A stretch of DNA of 64,000 bases from Chelydra serpentina (lineage: Eukaryota > Chordata > Testudines > Chelydridae): contig JBAIAC010000007.1 in the NCBI GenBank assembly GCA_037349315.1, positions 20,256,501 through 20,320,500 on the forward strand, written 5' to 3'. The position numbers were made by a program, and so were the translations under genes. The notes under the pieces were generated by a model, which saw nothing but the letters and a program-made list of their open reading frames with translations, did not search any database and was not told the origin of the DNA. Of this stretch, positions 44,293 to 55,166 are shown in pieces. Position 1 is the stretch's first letter; each line of letters begins with the position of its first letter.

Positions 44293-44582
44293 ATGACTGA
44301 TATCACTCTGATGAGGATTTCGGAGACAGAGAAAGAACGCATGCTGCGTTCTGCCAGCAAACCCCGGGGCCGTATGCCGCCATGCTATGCAAGGCAATGA
44401 TACCAGAGTACCTGCAGCTGGCATGGCACGGAAAAGTATCCTACCATGGAGGAGATAGTAAGGCCGCTCTCCCTGGGAACCTGATGCAAAAGCTTTCACT
44501 GTACCTACAGGAGAGTTTCGCGGAGATCTCCAATGGGGATTTCTCCTCTATCCCCATACATATTGACAGACTTTTCGAGTAG
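44293..44582 (+). pseudogene. Small antisense ORF, frameshifted, copy 2
   Basis: This is homologous to the 96-residue frame at 16456-16746 of copy 1. The start MTDITLM and the end IPIHIDRLFE are present. One base is missing near 44350, where copy 1 has CGTCAATGCCAG and this copy has CGTTCTGCCAG. The upper frame stops at 44400 after 35 codons; the rest continues in another frame from 44382. It lies in the SANT intron on the opposite strand, next to the minisatellite. Confidence 0.7.
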
Positions 44583-44694
44583 TTGCCTTTGAAAAGATTG
44601 AAAACTGAAGCGCCTATTGCAAAGCAAGCAATAAAAACACATTGATAAGAAACCAATGCCTATTCTATTCAAAATAAATATTTAAAACACCGAC

Positions 44695-45274
44695 CTAACG
44701 ATCCTTCGCCTGCGTCCTGGTCCGGGCTGCTGCTTTGGGAGGGTTCGTAGGGGATCTCGGTGAGGGTGATGAACAGATCCTGGCTGTCGGGGAAATCAGC
44801 GTTGAAAGCGCTGTCGACTGCCTCGTCCTCCTCCTCTCCTTCCTCCTCTTCACCGTCTGCGAAAATTTCAGACGACGTGGCCGTAGATAAGACCCCGTCA
44901 TCAGAGTCCACGGACACTGGTGGTGTAGTGGTGGCAGCAGCACCACCGAGCATAGCATGCAGTGCCTCGTAAAAACGGCATGTGTGTGGCTGTGATCCGG
45001 AGCGTCCATTGGACTCTTTGGTTTTTTGGTATGCCTGTCGCAGCTCCTTGATTTTCACGCGGCACTGCGTTGCATCCCGGACGTATCCTCTCTCCGCCAT
45101 TGCCTTGGAAATCTTCTCATAAATTTTCGCATTCCGTCTTTTGGATCGCAGCTCCGAAAGCACGGACTCATCACCCCACACAGCGATTAGGTCCAAGACT
45201 TCCTGATCAGTCCAAGCTGGTGTTCTCTTCCTATTCTGCGATGTCATGGTCACCACGGCTGCAGAGCTCTGCAT
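44695..45274 (-). pseudogene. SANT protein exon 1, open but with no usable partner exon, copy 2
   Basis: The frame is open from the first ATG (A at -3) to a donor GTCGGT at 44694. It encodes the same trihelix domain (PAWTDQEVLDLIAVWGD, CRVKIKELRQAYQKTK, HTCRFYEALHAML) and acidic run as copy 1, with one extra alanine and a one-codon change in the acidic region. The donor context TTAG/gtcggt is weaker than CAG/gtcagt in copy 1. Because exon 2 has lost its acceptor and frame, a full SANT protein is not expected. A truncated DNA-binding product could still be made by intron read-through (stop just past 44669). Confidence 0.75.
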
Positions 45275-45489
45275 CGTTGTCAGTGCTGCTGTGCTCGCCA
45301 CAATGTCCAAACAGGAAATGAGATTCAAACTGGCCAGACAGGAAAAGGAATTCAAATTTTCCCAGGGCTTTTCCTGAGTGGCTGGTCAGAGGATCCGAGC
45401 TCGGATTGCTGTCCATAGCGTCCACTGAGTGGTGCACTGTGGGATAGCTCCAAGAGCTATTAGCGTCAAATTCCGTCCACAGTAACACG

Positions 45490-45513
45490 AATTCGACATG
45501 GCCATGTCGAATT
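45490..45513. promoter_or_regulatory. 24-bp palindrome in copy 2, identical to copy 1
   Basis: Same self-complementary sequence (half-site AATTCGACATGG about a central GGCC) and same distance from the SANT-side end as at 15528-15551. Its preservation in two copies whose flanks and minisatellites have diverged points to a functional site or to recent common origin. Confidence 0.6.
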
Positions 45514-45644
45514 TAGCGCTACTCCCCTCGTCGGGGAGGAGTACAGAAATCGAATTAAAGAGCCATTTATGTCGAAATAAATAGCTTCGTAATGTGGACA
45601 GGTGCAGGGTTAAATCGAGTTAATGCTGCTAAATTCGACATAAA

Positions 45645-45664
45645 GTCCTAGTGTAGACCAGGCC
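45645..45664 (-). repeat. SANT-side terminal inverted repeat, copy 2
   Basis: GTCCTAGTGTAGACCAGGCC runs into the TTA duplication. It is identical to the reverse of the left end of copy 1. Confidence 0.9.
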
Positions 45665-45667
45665 TTA

Positions 45668-45765
45668 GAGCCATAGGGTTAGAAGTGACCACAAGGGTCA
45701 TCTAACCTAACCTCCTGCCAAGATGCAGGACTTGGGGGAAGAAGGTACAAATGCAGTGTGCATCT
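45668..45765 (-). repeat. CR1 3'-tail fragment split by Harbinger copy 2
   Basis: 'gccatagggttagaagtgac', 'cacaagggtcatctaaccta' and 'acctcctgccaagatgcagg' match the antisense CR1 tail common in sauropsids. The matching start 'gtagaatc' lies at 40355-40362 on the other side of the transposon. Confidence 0.65.
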
Positions 45766-47815
45766 CTTAAGAAAAAGCTTTAATGTCACTTCTTGTCTGT
45801 CACTGTCCTGTACCTGTTTGTGGGCTAGATTCCCTCATTCTGCTCTCCTTGTGCCACCTCACCAGTGTAAATTAGACGGAAAGCTGTCCTAAGGGGGAGG
45901 GAAGGGACATGCTGGGGAGGAGGGACACAGCAGACTATACATACTCCATCTGATCACCAGCTGTACAGCAGTCACGTGGAACTGCTGCATCCAGTGTAAT
46001 TTAAAGCAGCCCGTAGGGCTTTTTTCAATTATGCCCTTGGCCAGCCCACAATCAAGGGAGCAGAAAGGTGCTCTAAGCCACCTTTCACCCCATTCTCCTC
46101 AGCTATCCTGAGTTTAAAGAATAACATTTCCCCAGTTAGTTTCCTAGGGAGAGGTTTAAGCAAAAAGGGAGTGAGGAGGCATACAGAAGGAAAAGAAAAT
46201 CTAGAAAATTGTCTTGAGCAGCATATAGCTCCAACTTTGCCAGAAGAGGACCTGATTTTGCAGCCTTTACATAAGTAGCACACACAATTAGAGCCTTTGG
46301 CTGTAACAGGATTACTTGTATGAGTGCTATTCAGCTTGAGTTAAGGGTTAAAGACTCAGGGCCATCTCTTATGTTCCTTTCTTCTGCGCTTTTCACTTGG
46401 TGCACGCTTAAGGCTCTTTTTGCTTCAAACTTCAGCATGCTACGCCCATGCTATGTGTAAGATGGGAAACATTGGCCAATTTTGCTTTAGCTTTCTATAC
46501 GTAGTGTTTTTTCCCGTCCTCTGCCAAAGTTAAAAAACAAACAAAACATAGCAGCTGAAGGGCTTGTGCTAACATTTTCTGAAAAAAAAAATCATTTGCT
46601 GGGAAAAGGACTGAGGTCAAGTATGGAGCATTTTAACCTCAAAGGCGAATGTCTGGGGACGTTATTTGTGTGTGAAAACAAGGTGTTCAAAAAAACTATT
46701 TCACAATCTGAACTACATCTGACTCTACCAATCACCCCCTATAATGACTATATTATATTCTCAAGTGATGGTAGATATGCAAGGAAAATAGAAACAAAAG
46801 GGGAAATGATGAAAATGAACAGGTTAGTCACAAACATATGCATTATACATCACAATTCTGGAAATCGTCTCCTGCCCCTCCAAAAAATAATTTATATTCA
46901 AATACTAAATAACAGCAACTAACTTATCGTTTTAAACTTCTAAAGCATGTAGAAATCTGTGACTAAATAAATCCCCACATTTTAAACCAGCAGAACAGTA
47001 GCAAAAATGCTGACTATATGCCATTCATTATATAAACTAATTCATTTGACGGCTGAGTGGAGACTGACTGTTACCTTTAAACTTGAACTTCGACTTGACC
47101 TAATCCCATATCAAATGATAACGGTTTACCATCTGTCCTTGGTCAGCCCAGTGGAAGACTTCAAAGGGTAGATTTAATAGCATATAGCTTGGCCTTGACA
47201 TACAGACTGTATCTGTTCTTACTTAAAGAACAATGAAACCTCGTATTTAATTTCTTTTTAACAGATGGAAGGCTGGTGTCTTATTCCATTCTGTCACCCC
47301 ATCTGGATGCCTTAGAAGTGATACTAAGAGAAATGTGGAGTGAGCCCACCAAAAGCTCAGTTCAAGTCCAATTACAATGAGAGGAGAAAGAAAATAGACG
47401 GATAGCTATCCTGTGTCACAGCAAATTGACTGCCTTGAGCCTTGACTCCTGAATGTTGACTCCTGCAATAAGGCTAACGAAATGTGATGATACATTGGTG
47501 GGGTACCCAGCAAGCTTTCTAAGTAGTACAGGTGATTCACCAATTAAGGCCTGAGTAGGAATAAACATCCTTTTCAGTCAGTTTATATGGTGCAAAGAGG
47601 CACACCTCAAGTCTAAACTTCACAGGAATCACACTTTCTGCTGTTCTTTCTCACATATCACCTTCCTATGTTCTTATAGCAGGAAAGACTCGTGCAGAAA
47701 TGCAAAGAATGTGTTTTCATTTCTCTGAAAGAAACTGTTTTGCTTTTCTGAATTAGCATCAAACTCAAATGCTTTAACATCGGCAAGACTTTTTTTCAGC
47801 TCAAAATACTGTTAA
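45766..47815. other. 2-kb stretch without recognised gene
   Basis: Low-repeat-looking sequence. The longest frame (46566-46922, 118 codons) has no recognisable domain. Confidence 0.45.
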
Positions 47816-47819
47816 TTCA

Positions 47820-48010
47820 TATATTTTAAGGCAGGACGGGACCAATACATGTTTGTCTCAGGGCCTGCATAAAACAGGCCAAAGAGCAATTCCTGAAGTG
47901 GAGGGAATTACTCTTCACTAGTATGTAAGTGAACACTACTGAGTCCAATAACATCACTGAATTATAGAAAATCTTTTAGGGATATTCAGTCTCAATTTAC
48001 ATCAACGCCT
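47820..48010 (-). repeat. CR1-type 3'-tail fragment
   Basis: 'ttaaggcaggacgggaccaa', 'ctactgagtccaataacatc' and 'gggatattcagtctcaattt' follow the antisense CR1-tail word order. It is diverged. Confidence 0.5.
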
Positions 48011-48375
48011 TCATCTGCATGAGGTCTGTTTAGACAGCTAGAGACAGATCAAGTCAACCACTAAAAGAGAGTGAACCCCAACCATGTCAGGTCCTTCTCC
48101 CTTGCCCAGCCAGTCCTGAAATACAAAGAACATGGAGGAACAAGGCAGTGTGGCTCCCGCGTGCAGCTTTGGTCGCTAGAAAATTAATCCTGAAAAAATG
48201 GAAAAGTTGATCCCATTCTTCTAGTCCTATGATTCTAGATTAGAGCTCAGGTAGTCTATCAACAAAAAGGGTTTTGAAATAACCTGTGGATTAAAAGCTG
48301 GTTGGAAAATTTTAATCAAACCAATTTTTTTGGCAGAAAAAAACTGTTTTGATAAGACCATTTTTTGGGGTGAAA

Positions 48376-49045
48376 TCAGAAATGTAGGGCTGGAAGGGAC
48401 ATTGAGAAGTAATAAAATCCAGCCCCCTGTGCTGAGGCTGGTAAGTAAACTTAGACCAGGGATCTCAAACTCAAATGACCACAAGGGCCACATGAGGACT
48501 AGTGCATTGGCCCAAGGGCTGCATCACTGACCCCACCCCCTCGCTGCCCTCAGCCCCACCCCCACTCCACCCCTTCCATGAGGATCTGCCCGTACCCCGC
48601 CTCTTCTCCACCTCCTCCCCTCTCCCTCCTGTAAAGTGCTAAGCACTGCCAAATAGCTGTTTGGCAGCGGGAAGCACCTGGAGGTAGGCAGAGTAGTGGG
48701 GACGCGGCGCGCTGGAGGGGGGAGGGAGGGCTGGGGGCGGGGGGGAGCTTGGCGGCCACGGGAAATAACACAGGGGGGCGGGGGGAGCTTGGCAGGCCGC
48801 AGGAAATAACCCCACGGGCTGCATGCGACCCACAGGCCGTGTGTTTGAGACCCCTGACTTAGACCATCCCTGATAGGTGTTTGTCCAATCTGTTCTTAAA
48901 AACCTCCAATAATGGGGATTCCACAACCTTCCTTGGAAGCCTATTGCAGAGTTTAACTAGCCCTAAATCAGAATATTTTTTTTCTAACATCCAACCTAAA
49001 TCTCCCTTGCTGCAAATTAAGCCCATTACTACCTATCATACCGCT
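48376..49045 (-). repeat. CR1 3'-tail fragment, interrupted by hAT
   Basis: 48376-48448 ('gtagggctggaagggacatt') continues at 48865-49045 ('gtttgtccaatctgttctta', 'aacctccaataatggggatt', 'ttctaacatccaacctaaat'). This is the antisense CR1 3' region. It is rejoined when the hAT element and one ACTTAGAC are removed. Confidence 0.75.
48457..48856. mobile_element. Non-autonomous hAT element, 400 bp
   Basis: It starts CAGGGATCTCAAACTCAAAT and ends GTGTGTTTGAGACCCCTG. The 8-bp duplication ACTTAGAC is perfect at 48449-48456 and 48857-48864. The interior is C-rich then G-rich and non-coding; frames of 73 and 95 codons are compositional. Confidence 0.9.
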
Positions 49046-49590
49046 TTTGACAAAATTTTCCATGGGAAAAAAATTTAAAGAAAAGTTTATTTCACAAAAT
49101 TCTGAAATTTCATTTCAGGAAACATTGTTTTGAAAATTTAAATTATTTTTTCATTTTTACATTGTTTTTATATTTCACGACGTGTCAGCAGTAACAGTCA
49201 GTCAAATATATCAAGGTTCAAACTGTTTCAACACAAACAGGAGACATGAATCTAGAAAAGATGTTTCTTTCTGTACTAAGTAGAAGCTACCCTTCATGGG
49301 TTTTTTTAATTAAATAAAAATAGGATATTTCAACTATTGTCAGAGCATGCATTACTACTACTGATGTCATGAACTAATGTAAAAATATAAACAAAAATTT
49401 AGAAACCCACAATATTCAAAATGAAATTTCAAAATTCCAAACAAAAAATGTCCAAAACAGATTTTTTTTTTTTTTAGAATTTTCATTCCATTGGAAATTT
49501 TAAAAAACTATATTTATTTTCATCCCAATTTGAAACAAAAACAAATTTTGAAATGCTGAAATTTCCTGAGAAACATGGAAATTCCAAGTT

Positions 49591-51415
49591 TGGACCGGCT
49601 CTGCTGGGGATGCCTATAGCGGAGGCTAGAAGGGGTAAACAGCAGCACAGAAGTTTGTGTGCTTGTTCCTCCAGGAGAAGGTGATTTGCCTCTGGCAGCA
49701 CTAGGAGTACTTGCAAACAGCCATAGAATATGAGTGTATAAGGAGAAATAATTTAAAAGAGATAACATCAGGAATATAAGTATAAATCTATGGACCCAAG
49801 TCAGACTGACTCAATAACCTGGCTCAGAATCTGGAGAATAACCTCTTGGCATATATACCTGGTTGGGTTGGGATGAATGAGGTGCTCAGATAATTGGAGC
49901 CACATACTGTGTACCCTCCTGCATCCAGCTCAAAAACTCCCCACCACAAATGAAATCAACTTCTAACATAAAACTAGTTCTGCACTAAACCGTTCAGCCT
50001 CCCACCCTGGGAGGCAGGGGTGTGTGTTTAGATGATGCTGTGCCCAACACGTTCAACAAGCAAATGTGTATCTTTTACCTTGATGCTCATTTAAAGAAAA
50101 AAAAAAGATTTTGGATTTATCCTGTCTTTTCATAACAGAGGAATTCTCTAGGCTGGAATTTTTCCCACTCAGACACATCGTTTGTAGATGTTTACAGTTT
50201 TCTACAATTTAACAGGCTTTGGCAGTATCTAGGCCAGGGCTGTGATGCAATTCCAGGGCTTATGTATGGGAAGAAGTTTGGGCACCAGAACAGTGGAAAG
50301 TTTCAGCTGCCTTTGTGTCCTTATGCACATTGTTAACCAACAGTCGTGACTCCAGACTAGAGGATTCATTGTGTGTATGTGAGAAAACAATCTTCTTCTG
50401 CAATGCGGTTGAATGGAAAAGCGCACTGTCACTGCCTTGAACCTTGCTGTAGGGGCAACATGGAATCCACAGAAACATTTTTTTTTAAAAAAGGCAGATT
50501 TAAATGTTCTTCCATTATATGTACATGGCCCCGCCAACACACCTGTCACAACTGCCAACAAAACATTTGTTCTGAAGACTCCTGTTCTTAACCACCTCAC
50601 TGTACCACACACTCTTGAACCCTGCAAAGTAGCTTTTCACAGTATGCAAAATATTTGGCTCCAAAAGGACAATGTAATATACAGTGCAGTGTTTTCATAT
50701 AAAACACACATTTAAGATTAAGAAAAAAATCACAGTAATAAAATTCAGGCCAACGAGGTCAACTTTATTCTACTCTGCTATGGCAAGCAATGGAAAGATA
50801 AAGATGGAATACTTTCCCATGAACAGTAGTTATTCAGGTTGATTACACCCTACACAGGAGCATGGAATGTATGCTCATAGAGGTTACGTTTAACACTAAT
50901 AGATGTAGGAATGCTGGAGGTTGTTGTTTGCTTTCCTAACAATGCTTCTACATCTATTTGAAGCTATTTTCCTCCCAACTAATTTTTCCCCTCGCAATTT
51001 GAGGAAAATGTACTACAATGTTGGTTTTGTTTTGTTTTACCTAGAAAGTGAAATACAGCTATTTTGTTAGTATTACAAAACATCTTTCATTTAAACCCAA
51101 CTTGCATAAACAACTGATGATTGTTGTACATTTATATGCTATTATACTCACTATGTTATTCCTTTTTTTATTTTAGTAATGTATTTTGTCAATATATACT
51201 TTTTATTTCCCCCCAATAACTGATGAATTTTTTTGTAGTCACAATATTACTTGAGAATACACAAACTGAAAAATTATAGCAGTTCTGATATATTATCAAC
51301 TTTTTCTTCCCATTAAAACAGGCATCCTCTTGAAAAGAATGCAATTCATTAAAAACCAAGGAAAAGTTGTATCAGTTCAATTTCACTGAATGGTGTGGAA
51401 TGCAAGGAGTGGGGA
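49591..51415. other. 1.8-kb stretch without recognised gene
   Basis: No repeat ends. The 100- to 132-codon frames near 50229-50715 overlap on both strands and have no domain I recognise. Confidence 0.45.
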
Positions 51416-51419
51416 GATG

Positions 51420-51600
51420 GGAGGCAACTAATTTAGCAATAATTTACTTGTATATAGAGCTTTTCATCCACAGACCTCAAAGCACTTCACAAAGGTGGGC
51501 TGGTGTTATTTATGCCCCAGTTTTTCAGAAATTGAGGCCCAGAGACTCAATGATAAAAGCAAGGAACAGAACCAGGAGTGTTCCAGTTCCCAACCCAGTA
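51420..51600 (-). repeat. SINE, antisense
   Basis: 'tagagcttttcatccacaga', 'ctcaaagcacttcacaaagg', 'gaaattgaggcccagagact' and 'aggaacagaaccaggagtgt' are the reverse complement of the CORE/MIR SINE. Confidence 0.65.
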
Positions 51601-51801
51601 CCCAGAGCACAGCCACATGTATTGGGAAGTTGCCTCTTTTCTAAATAAGATGGCTAAAGTCTACCTTCATCAACGTCAGTGTGGTTCCATTGATGTAGCT
51701 GAGATAAGAGTCTATTCAGTTTTGTACAATAATCAAAAGAGAATCTCCACACTTCACACTTTGTTGATCTGAAGTGTGGGTGGAAAGCTCTCCCTCACAC
51801 A

Positions 51802-51865
51802 GGCCTTGCCTACACTACAGAGCCATAGCACTATGCAAGCAAAATATTGTCGTGTAGACCAGGTC
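51802..51865. mobile_element. 64-bp Harbinger-type mini-MITE
   Basis: GGCCTTGCCTACACTAC at the left and, read in reverse, GACCTGGTCTACACGAC at the right form ends close to those of the Harbinger copies, with only about 30 bases between them. No clear duplication. Confidence 0.55.
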
Positions 51866-52329
51866 ACAGTCAGAGAAGATTTACCCTTCTTCCCATACTT
51901 CCAGCTAATTCTATTTTAACACTCAAAAGAAAAAGAAAAAAAAAAAGAAGTCTGGACTAGCAGTCAAGTGAATGTTGAGACTGTCCAGAAAATTCATGTT
52001 TGCAAGCTTTAAAAGGATAAATCTAATTCCTGGTCCGGCAGAGTACTGGACGCTGAACCCATGAGTTCATCCATGTGCCGCTACGAAGGAGACTTGATCC
52101 AGCACAGATCTGGATACATTCCCACGTGCCATGGATGAAAAAGAATTTGAAGGGTTAAAAAATTGGAATCCCCCCTTCACCCCAAACTATACTATAGTTA
52201 GTCTCCAACTCTTGGCTACAGAGCTAAACTGTTTTATTCCACAGGGCAACCATAGGAGGCCAACATCTCTTGTAAATAATTAAGTCTGCCACTCAGCCAA
52301 GAACTATTAAATTCCAGGGCTTGGGTGGT
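51866..52329. other. Unassigned spacer
   Basis: Contains an A-rich run near 51926-51947. No gene recognised. Confidence 0.5.
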
Positions 52330-52500
52330 GCACCAAGAGAGAAAGTGATATGTAATGGATAGAGCAGGAGACAGTCCTCTGTTGGATTTTGTATCCATTT
52401 GAGCATCTGACTTTGAACAAATCACAGCCTTTCTGTACCTCAGTTTACCCATTGATAGTATCTAACTCGCAGGCATATTTGGAGGCTTAATATTTATAAA
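52330..52500 (+). repeat. SINE fragment
   Basis: 'taatggatagagcaggagac', 'tgactttgaacaaatcacag' and 'ctgtacctcagtttacccat' follow the SINE order. Confidence 0.6.
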
Positions 52501-53960
52501 GCACTAAGATCCTTGGATGAAAGAGGCATTGGATTTACATTATATTTTTGGGACCTGAGTGTTTTGCATACTGTGCTGCTGTCCTTCATAGTGGCCAATG
52601 ATCACTGTGAACGCCAATATTTTTGTTAAAAATCAAATATAGAAAACATTTATGCAAAGCCTTTATGCAGAAATCCTCGGTCATCTATTTTACAAAGCAA
52701 TCCATGGCAATATTTAGATTCTTTACAATATTATTTTCAATATCAAGACTAACTCTAGAGATAATTTCATCCTTCTCATTCCTTGTGGTTTCTCTCTTTC
52801 TAACAGGCGTACATACATGCTGTGTGTGGGGGGGGGGGGGCGGGGGAGAGAAGTATTAATTTGGGGTGCAGACTCCCAAATGAAGGCATGACATTTTGAG
52901 GGATCCCTCTATCCTTAAACCAAAGAATAATTTTGTGGGGACTCCTGATGATGTATAATGAGATATGTACTTAGGATATCTCTGCTCCCCTCTAACAATA
53001 TATGCAGAATGATGTCACAACAACTCCACCAATGATTTTACCAGTAACCCAACACAGTGCACAGTCAAAATCTTGGAATCTGAGCATAATTATAGCAGCA
53101 CAGGAATTAGCCAGTGCTGGCCTAAAGGTCAAATGCAACCACCCTCAGCTTCTCCCTCCTATTTAATATTTGAAAGCTTACACCCACTTCAAGCTGAGCT
53201 TCCATTGAGGGGCCCCTGGAGTCAGAGGGTCCAAGCATGCCTATTGGCAGCCCTGGGAATTTATTCTAAATCAGTACATCACCTTTCATGATTGCGAAGT
53301 TAAAAACATCTACAAATGGGCATTCTCCATTGATCCCCATCACTGTGTAATTGGTGACACAAAGTGTAGCATAAATGCCAGGCTGAGAATGACTGCTTCA
53401 AATGACACTAAGTTCTACTGCTACAAGCAAAGCTATGAAAATGTAGTTAATTGCAGCTTTTTTCATTTGCCAGTTCCCTTTTAGCCTGCAAAGGTTTTCT
53501 TTCAGTAATTAACTTCCACATACTACTTATTATGTACATTTTTCAGGAGGAAAAAAAATCAGTGTTGAACCATATGATGTAGTTTGGTCTTTATACTATG
53601 TTACTTTCCCCATCATTTGTAGCAATGGATATTTTGGAGAAAGGAGGGATTCTCCCAGGAAGGTTTGGGTTTGGGGGGAAGGCAGTTTTCTCCAGCTAGG
53701 TAAAACCTCATTTTGTTTTTGAGGATCTCCCTGGAGCTTAATCCTTGTAAATTGTGTGGCTAGAATGGGGGCTTCCTTTTTTCCCCACTTTCTTTCAGGG
53801 TGACAAGGATAAGCCAGATGTCTGCTACTTTTCTAGTTATGAGGGGGGAAAAAAGGTTGTAGGAAGAGGAAGTTGTTCCCTTTCTTGTTGTTCTTCACCA
53901 AAGGCAAAAAGGGACTGGATATAAATCACTGAATCAGGAGGGAAAAGTGGTGATTAGAAT
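52501..53960. other. Unassigned spacer with a G-rich run
   Basis: A run of 13 G preceded by TGTG words lies near 52825-52850 and could form a G-quadruplex. No gene recognised elsewhere. Confidence 0.45.
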
Positions 53961-53964
53961 TTCC

Positions 53965-55125
53965 AGAAAAAAGGGTTACTAACCTTCTGTAGCCGTTCTC
54001 CGAGATATGTTGAACATGCCCATTCCATTTCTTGGTTTGCGTGCACCGGGCGCACAGTCAGAAATTTTTCCCTCGGTAGTGCCCTCTGCTGCTGCACACT
54101 GCTGTGTATCAGTCTAAAGGGCTCAGCCCCATCAGTTCCTTCTTGCCATGCAACATTGATACAGAGGGATAGGAGGGTGGGTCATGGAATGGACATGTTC
54201 AGCATCTTGAAGAACAAGTTATGGAAGGTTAGTAACCCTTTTTTCTTTGAGTGATTGCATATGTGCATTCCACTCTTGGTGACTCACAAGCCATGAAATA
54301 GGAGGAGGGATCAGAGTTCTTGTATGCACAGACGAGAGTGCAACTTGTCCAAATTTAGGATCATCTCCAGAGTACTGAGTGATGGCATAATGTGGGATGC
54401 AAAGGTGTGAATTGAAGACTAGGTTGCCACTCTGCAAGTTTCCTTGATAGGGACTTGCATAATGAAGGCCGCCAAAGCTGCTTGAGGTCTTGTGGAATGT
54501 GCCGTCACTTTGTTTGACAAGGAAATGGCTGCAGATCATAACATCCATGAATGCAGGTTGAGCAGGTCCGGGGTTGGAGTGTGGCCGTAGCACCGCCTCC
54601 ATTAGCAGAAGTCTCTGCTCCCAGTCTTTGAGGGTTCTGGGTCAGAAACCCTTACAGATCCAGAACCTTTCCTTCTGGTGACTCTCTCCGAGGCACCACA
54701 GACAGGAAAGTGAGGGTCACTCTTAGGCATAAACTTGCCGCAGCCCTCACAGAGCTTAAACCCTGGAGACCCGGGCATACCCCAGAAGCAGGGAAATGCT
54801 GTTGGGGGAGGGGAACCCCAAACAAATTAACTATTAACTAACGAAGAAACAACTAAGTACACGGTATGAACTATAAAGACACTGCGCTAAAGTGCTTGGT
54901 ACAGGAGCGAGCAATGTTCCAGCTAGCTGTCACTGGCGGTAAGAAGGAACTGAGGGGGTGAGGGGTTGGCAGAGCACTATATTGGGCGCCAAGAAGGCAC
55001 AACTCCAGAGGGCACCCAGGCCGACCCTACGGACTCTGCTAAGGGAAAAATCTTCCGGCTGGCGTGCATGTGGCACACACACACCTGGTTGGAATGGACA
55101 TGAACAAGCACTTGAAGAATTATGT
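53965..55125. mobile_element. Foldback-type repeat with four related arms
   Basis: AGAAAAAAGGGTTACTAACC at 53965-53984 is repeated perfectly in reverse at 54227-54246. The match continues inward through 'gttgaacatgcccattccat' and 'atggaatggacatgttcagc', so 53965-54246 is a palindrome with arms of up to about 80 bases. Related arm words recur at 54247-54280 ('ttgagtgattgcatatgtg') and in inverse at about 55089-55122 ('ttggaatggacatgaacaag', 'cttgaagaa'). I recall similar words from an abundant turtle repeat but cannot name it. No coding function was seen; the 127-codon frame at 54219-54602 is not a known protein. Confidence 0.6.
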
Positions 55126-55166
55126 TTTAGTCTCTTATTGGATTATCTTTAGGAACCGTTTAAAGC

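Larger units (their letters stand above)
40366..45664. mobile_element. PIF/Harbinger transposon copy 2, partly decayed
   Basis: This 5299-bp element is in inverted orientation relative to copy 1. The perfect TTA duplication is at 40363-40365 and 45665-45667. Its ends are GGGTATGTCTACACTACGGG and, read in reverse, GGCCTGGTCTACACTAGGAC. The transposase (+) is open, but the SANT gene (-) has lost its splice acceptor and frame, and the small ORF (+) has a 1-base deletion. Much of the extra length relative to copy 1 is in the minisatellite. It appears to be inserted in a CR1 tail: 'tagaatc' before it and 'gagccatagggttagaagtg' after it join across one TTA. Confidence 0.95.
48280..49590. repeat. 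A/T-rich repeat split by a CR1 tail
   Basis: The parts 48280-48375 ('ggttggaaaattttaatcaa', 'agaccattttttggggtgaa') and 49046-49590 ('cttttgacaaaattttccat', 'tgaaatttcatttcaggaaa') belong to the dispersed A/T-rich family. The block between them is a CR1 tail that itself holds a hAT element, so three layers are nested. Confidence 0.55.

Noticed and set aside
54219..54602. 127-codon minus-strand frame
   Set aside because: Overlaps the arms of the foldback repeat and shows no known domain.
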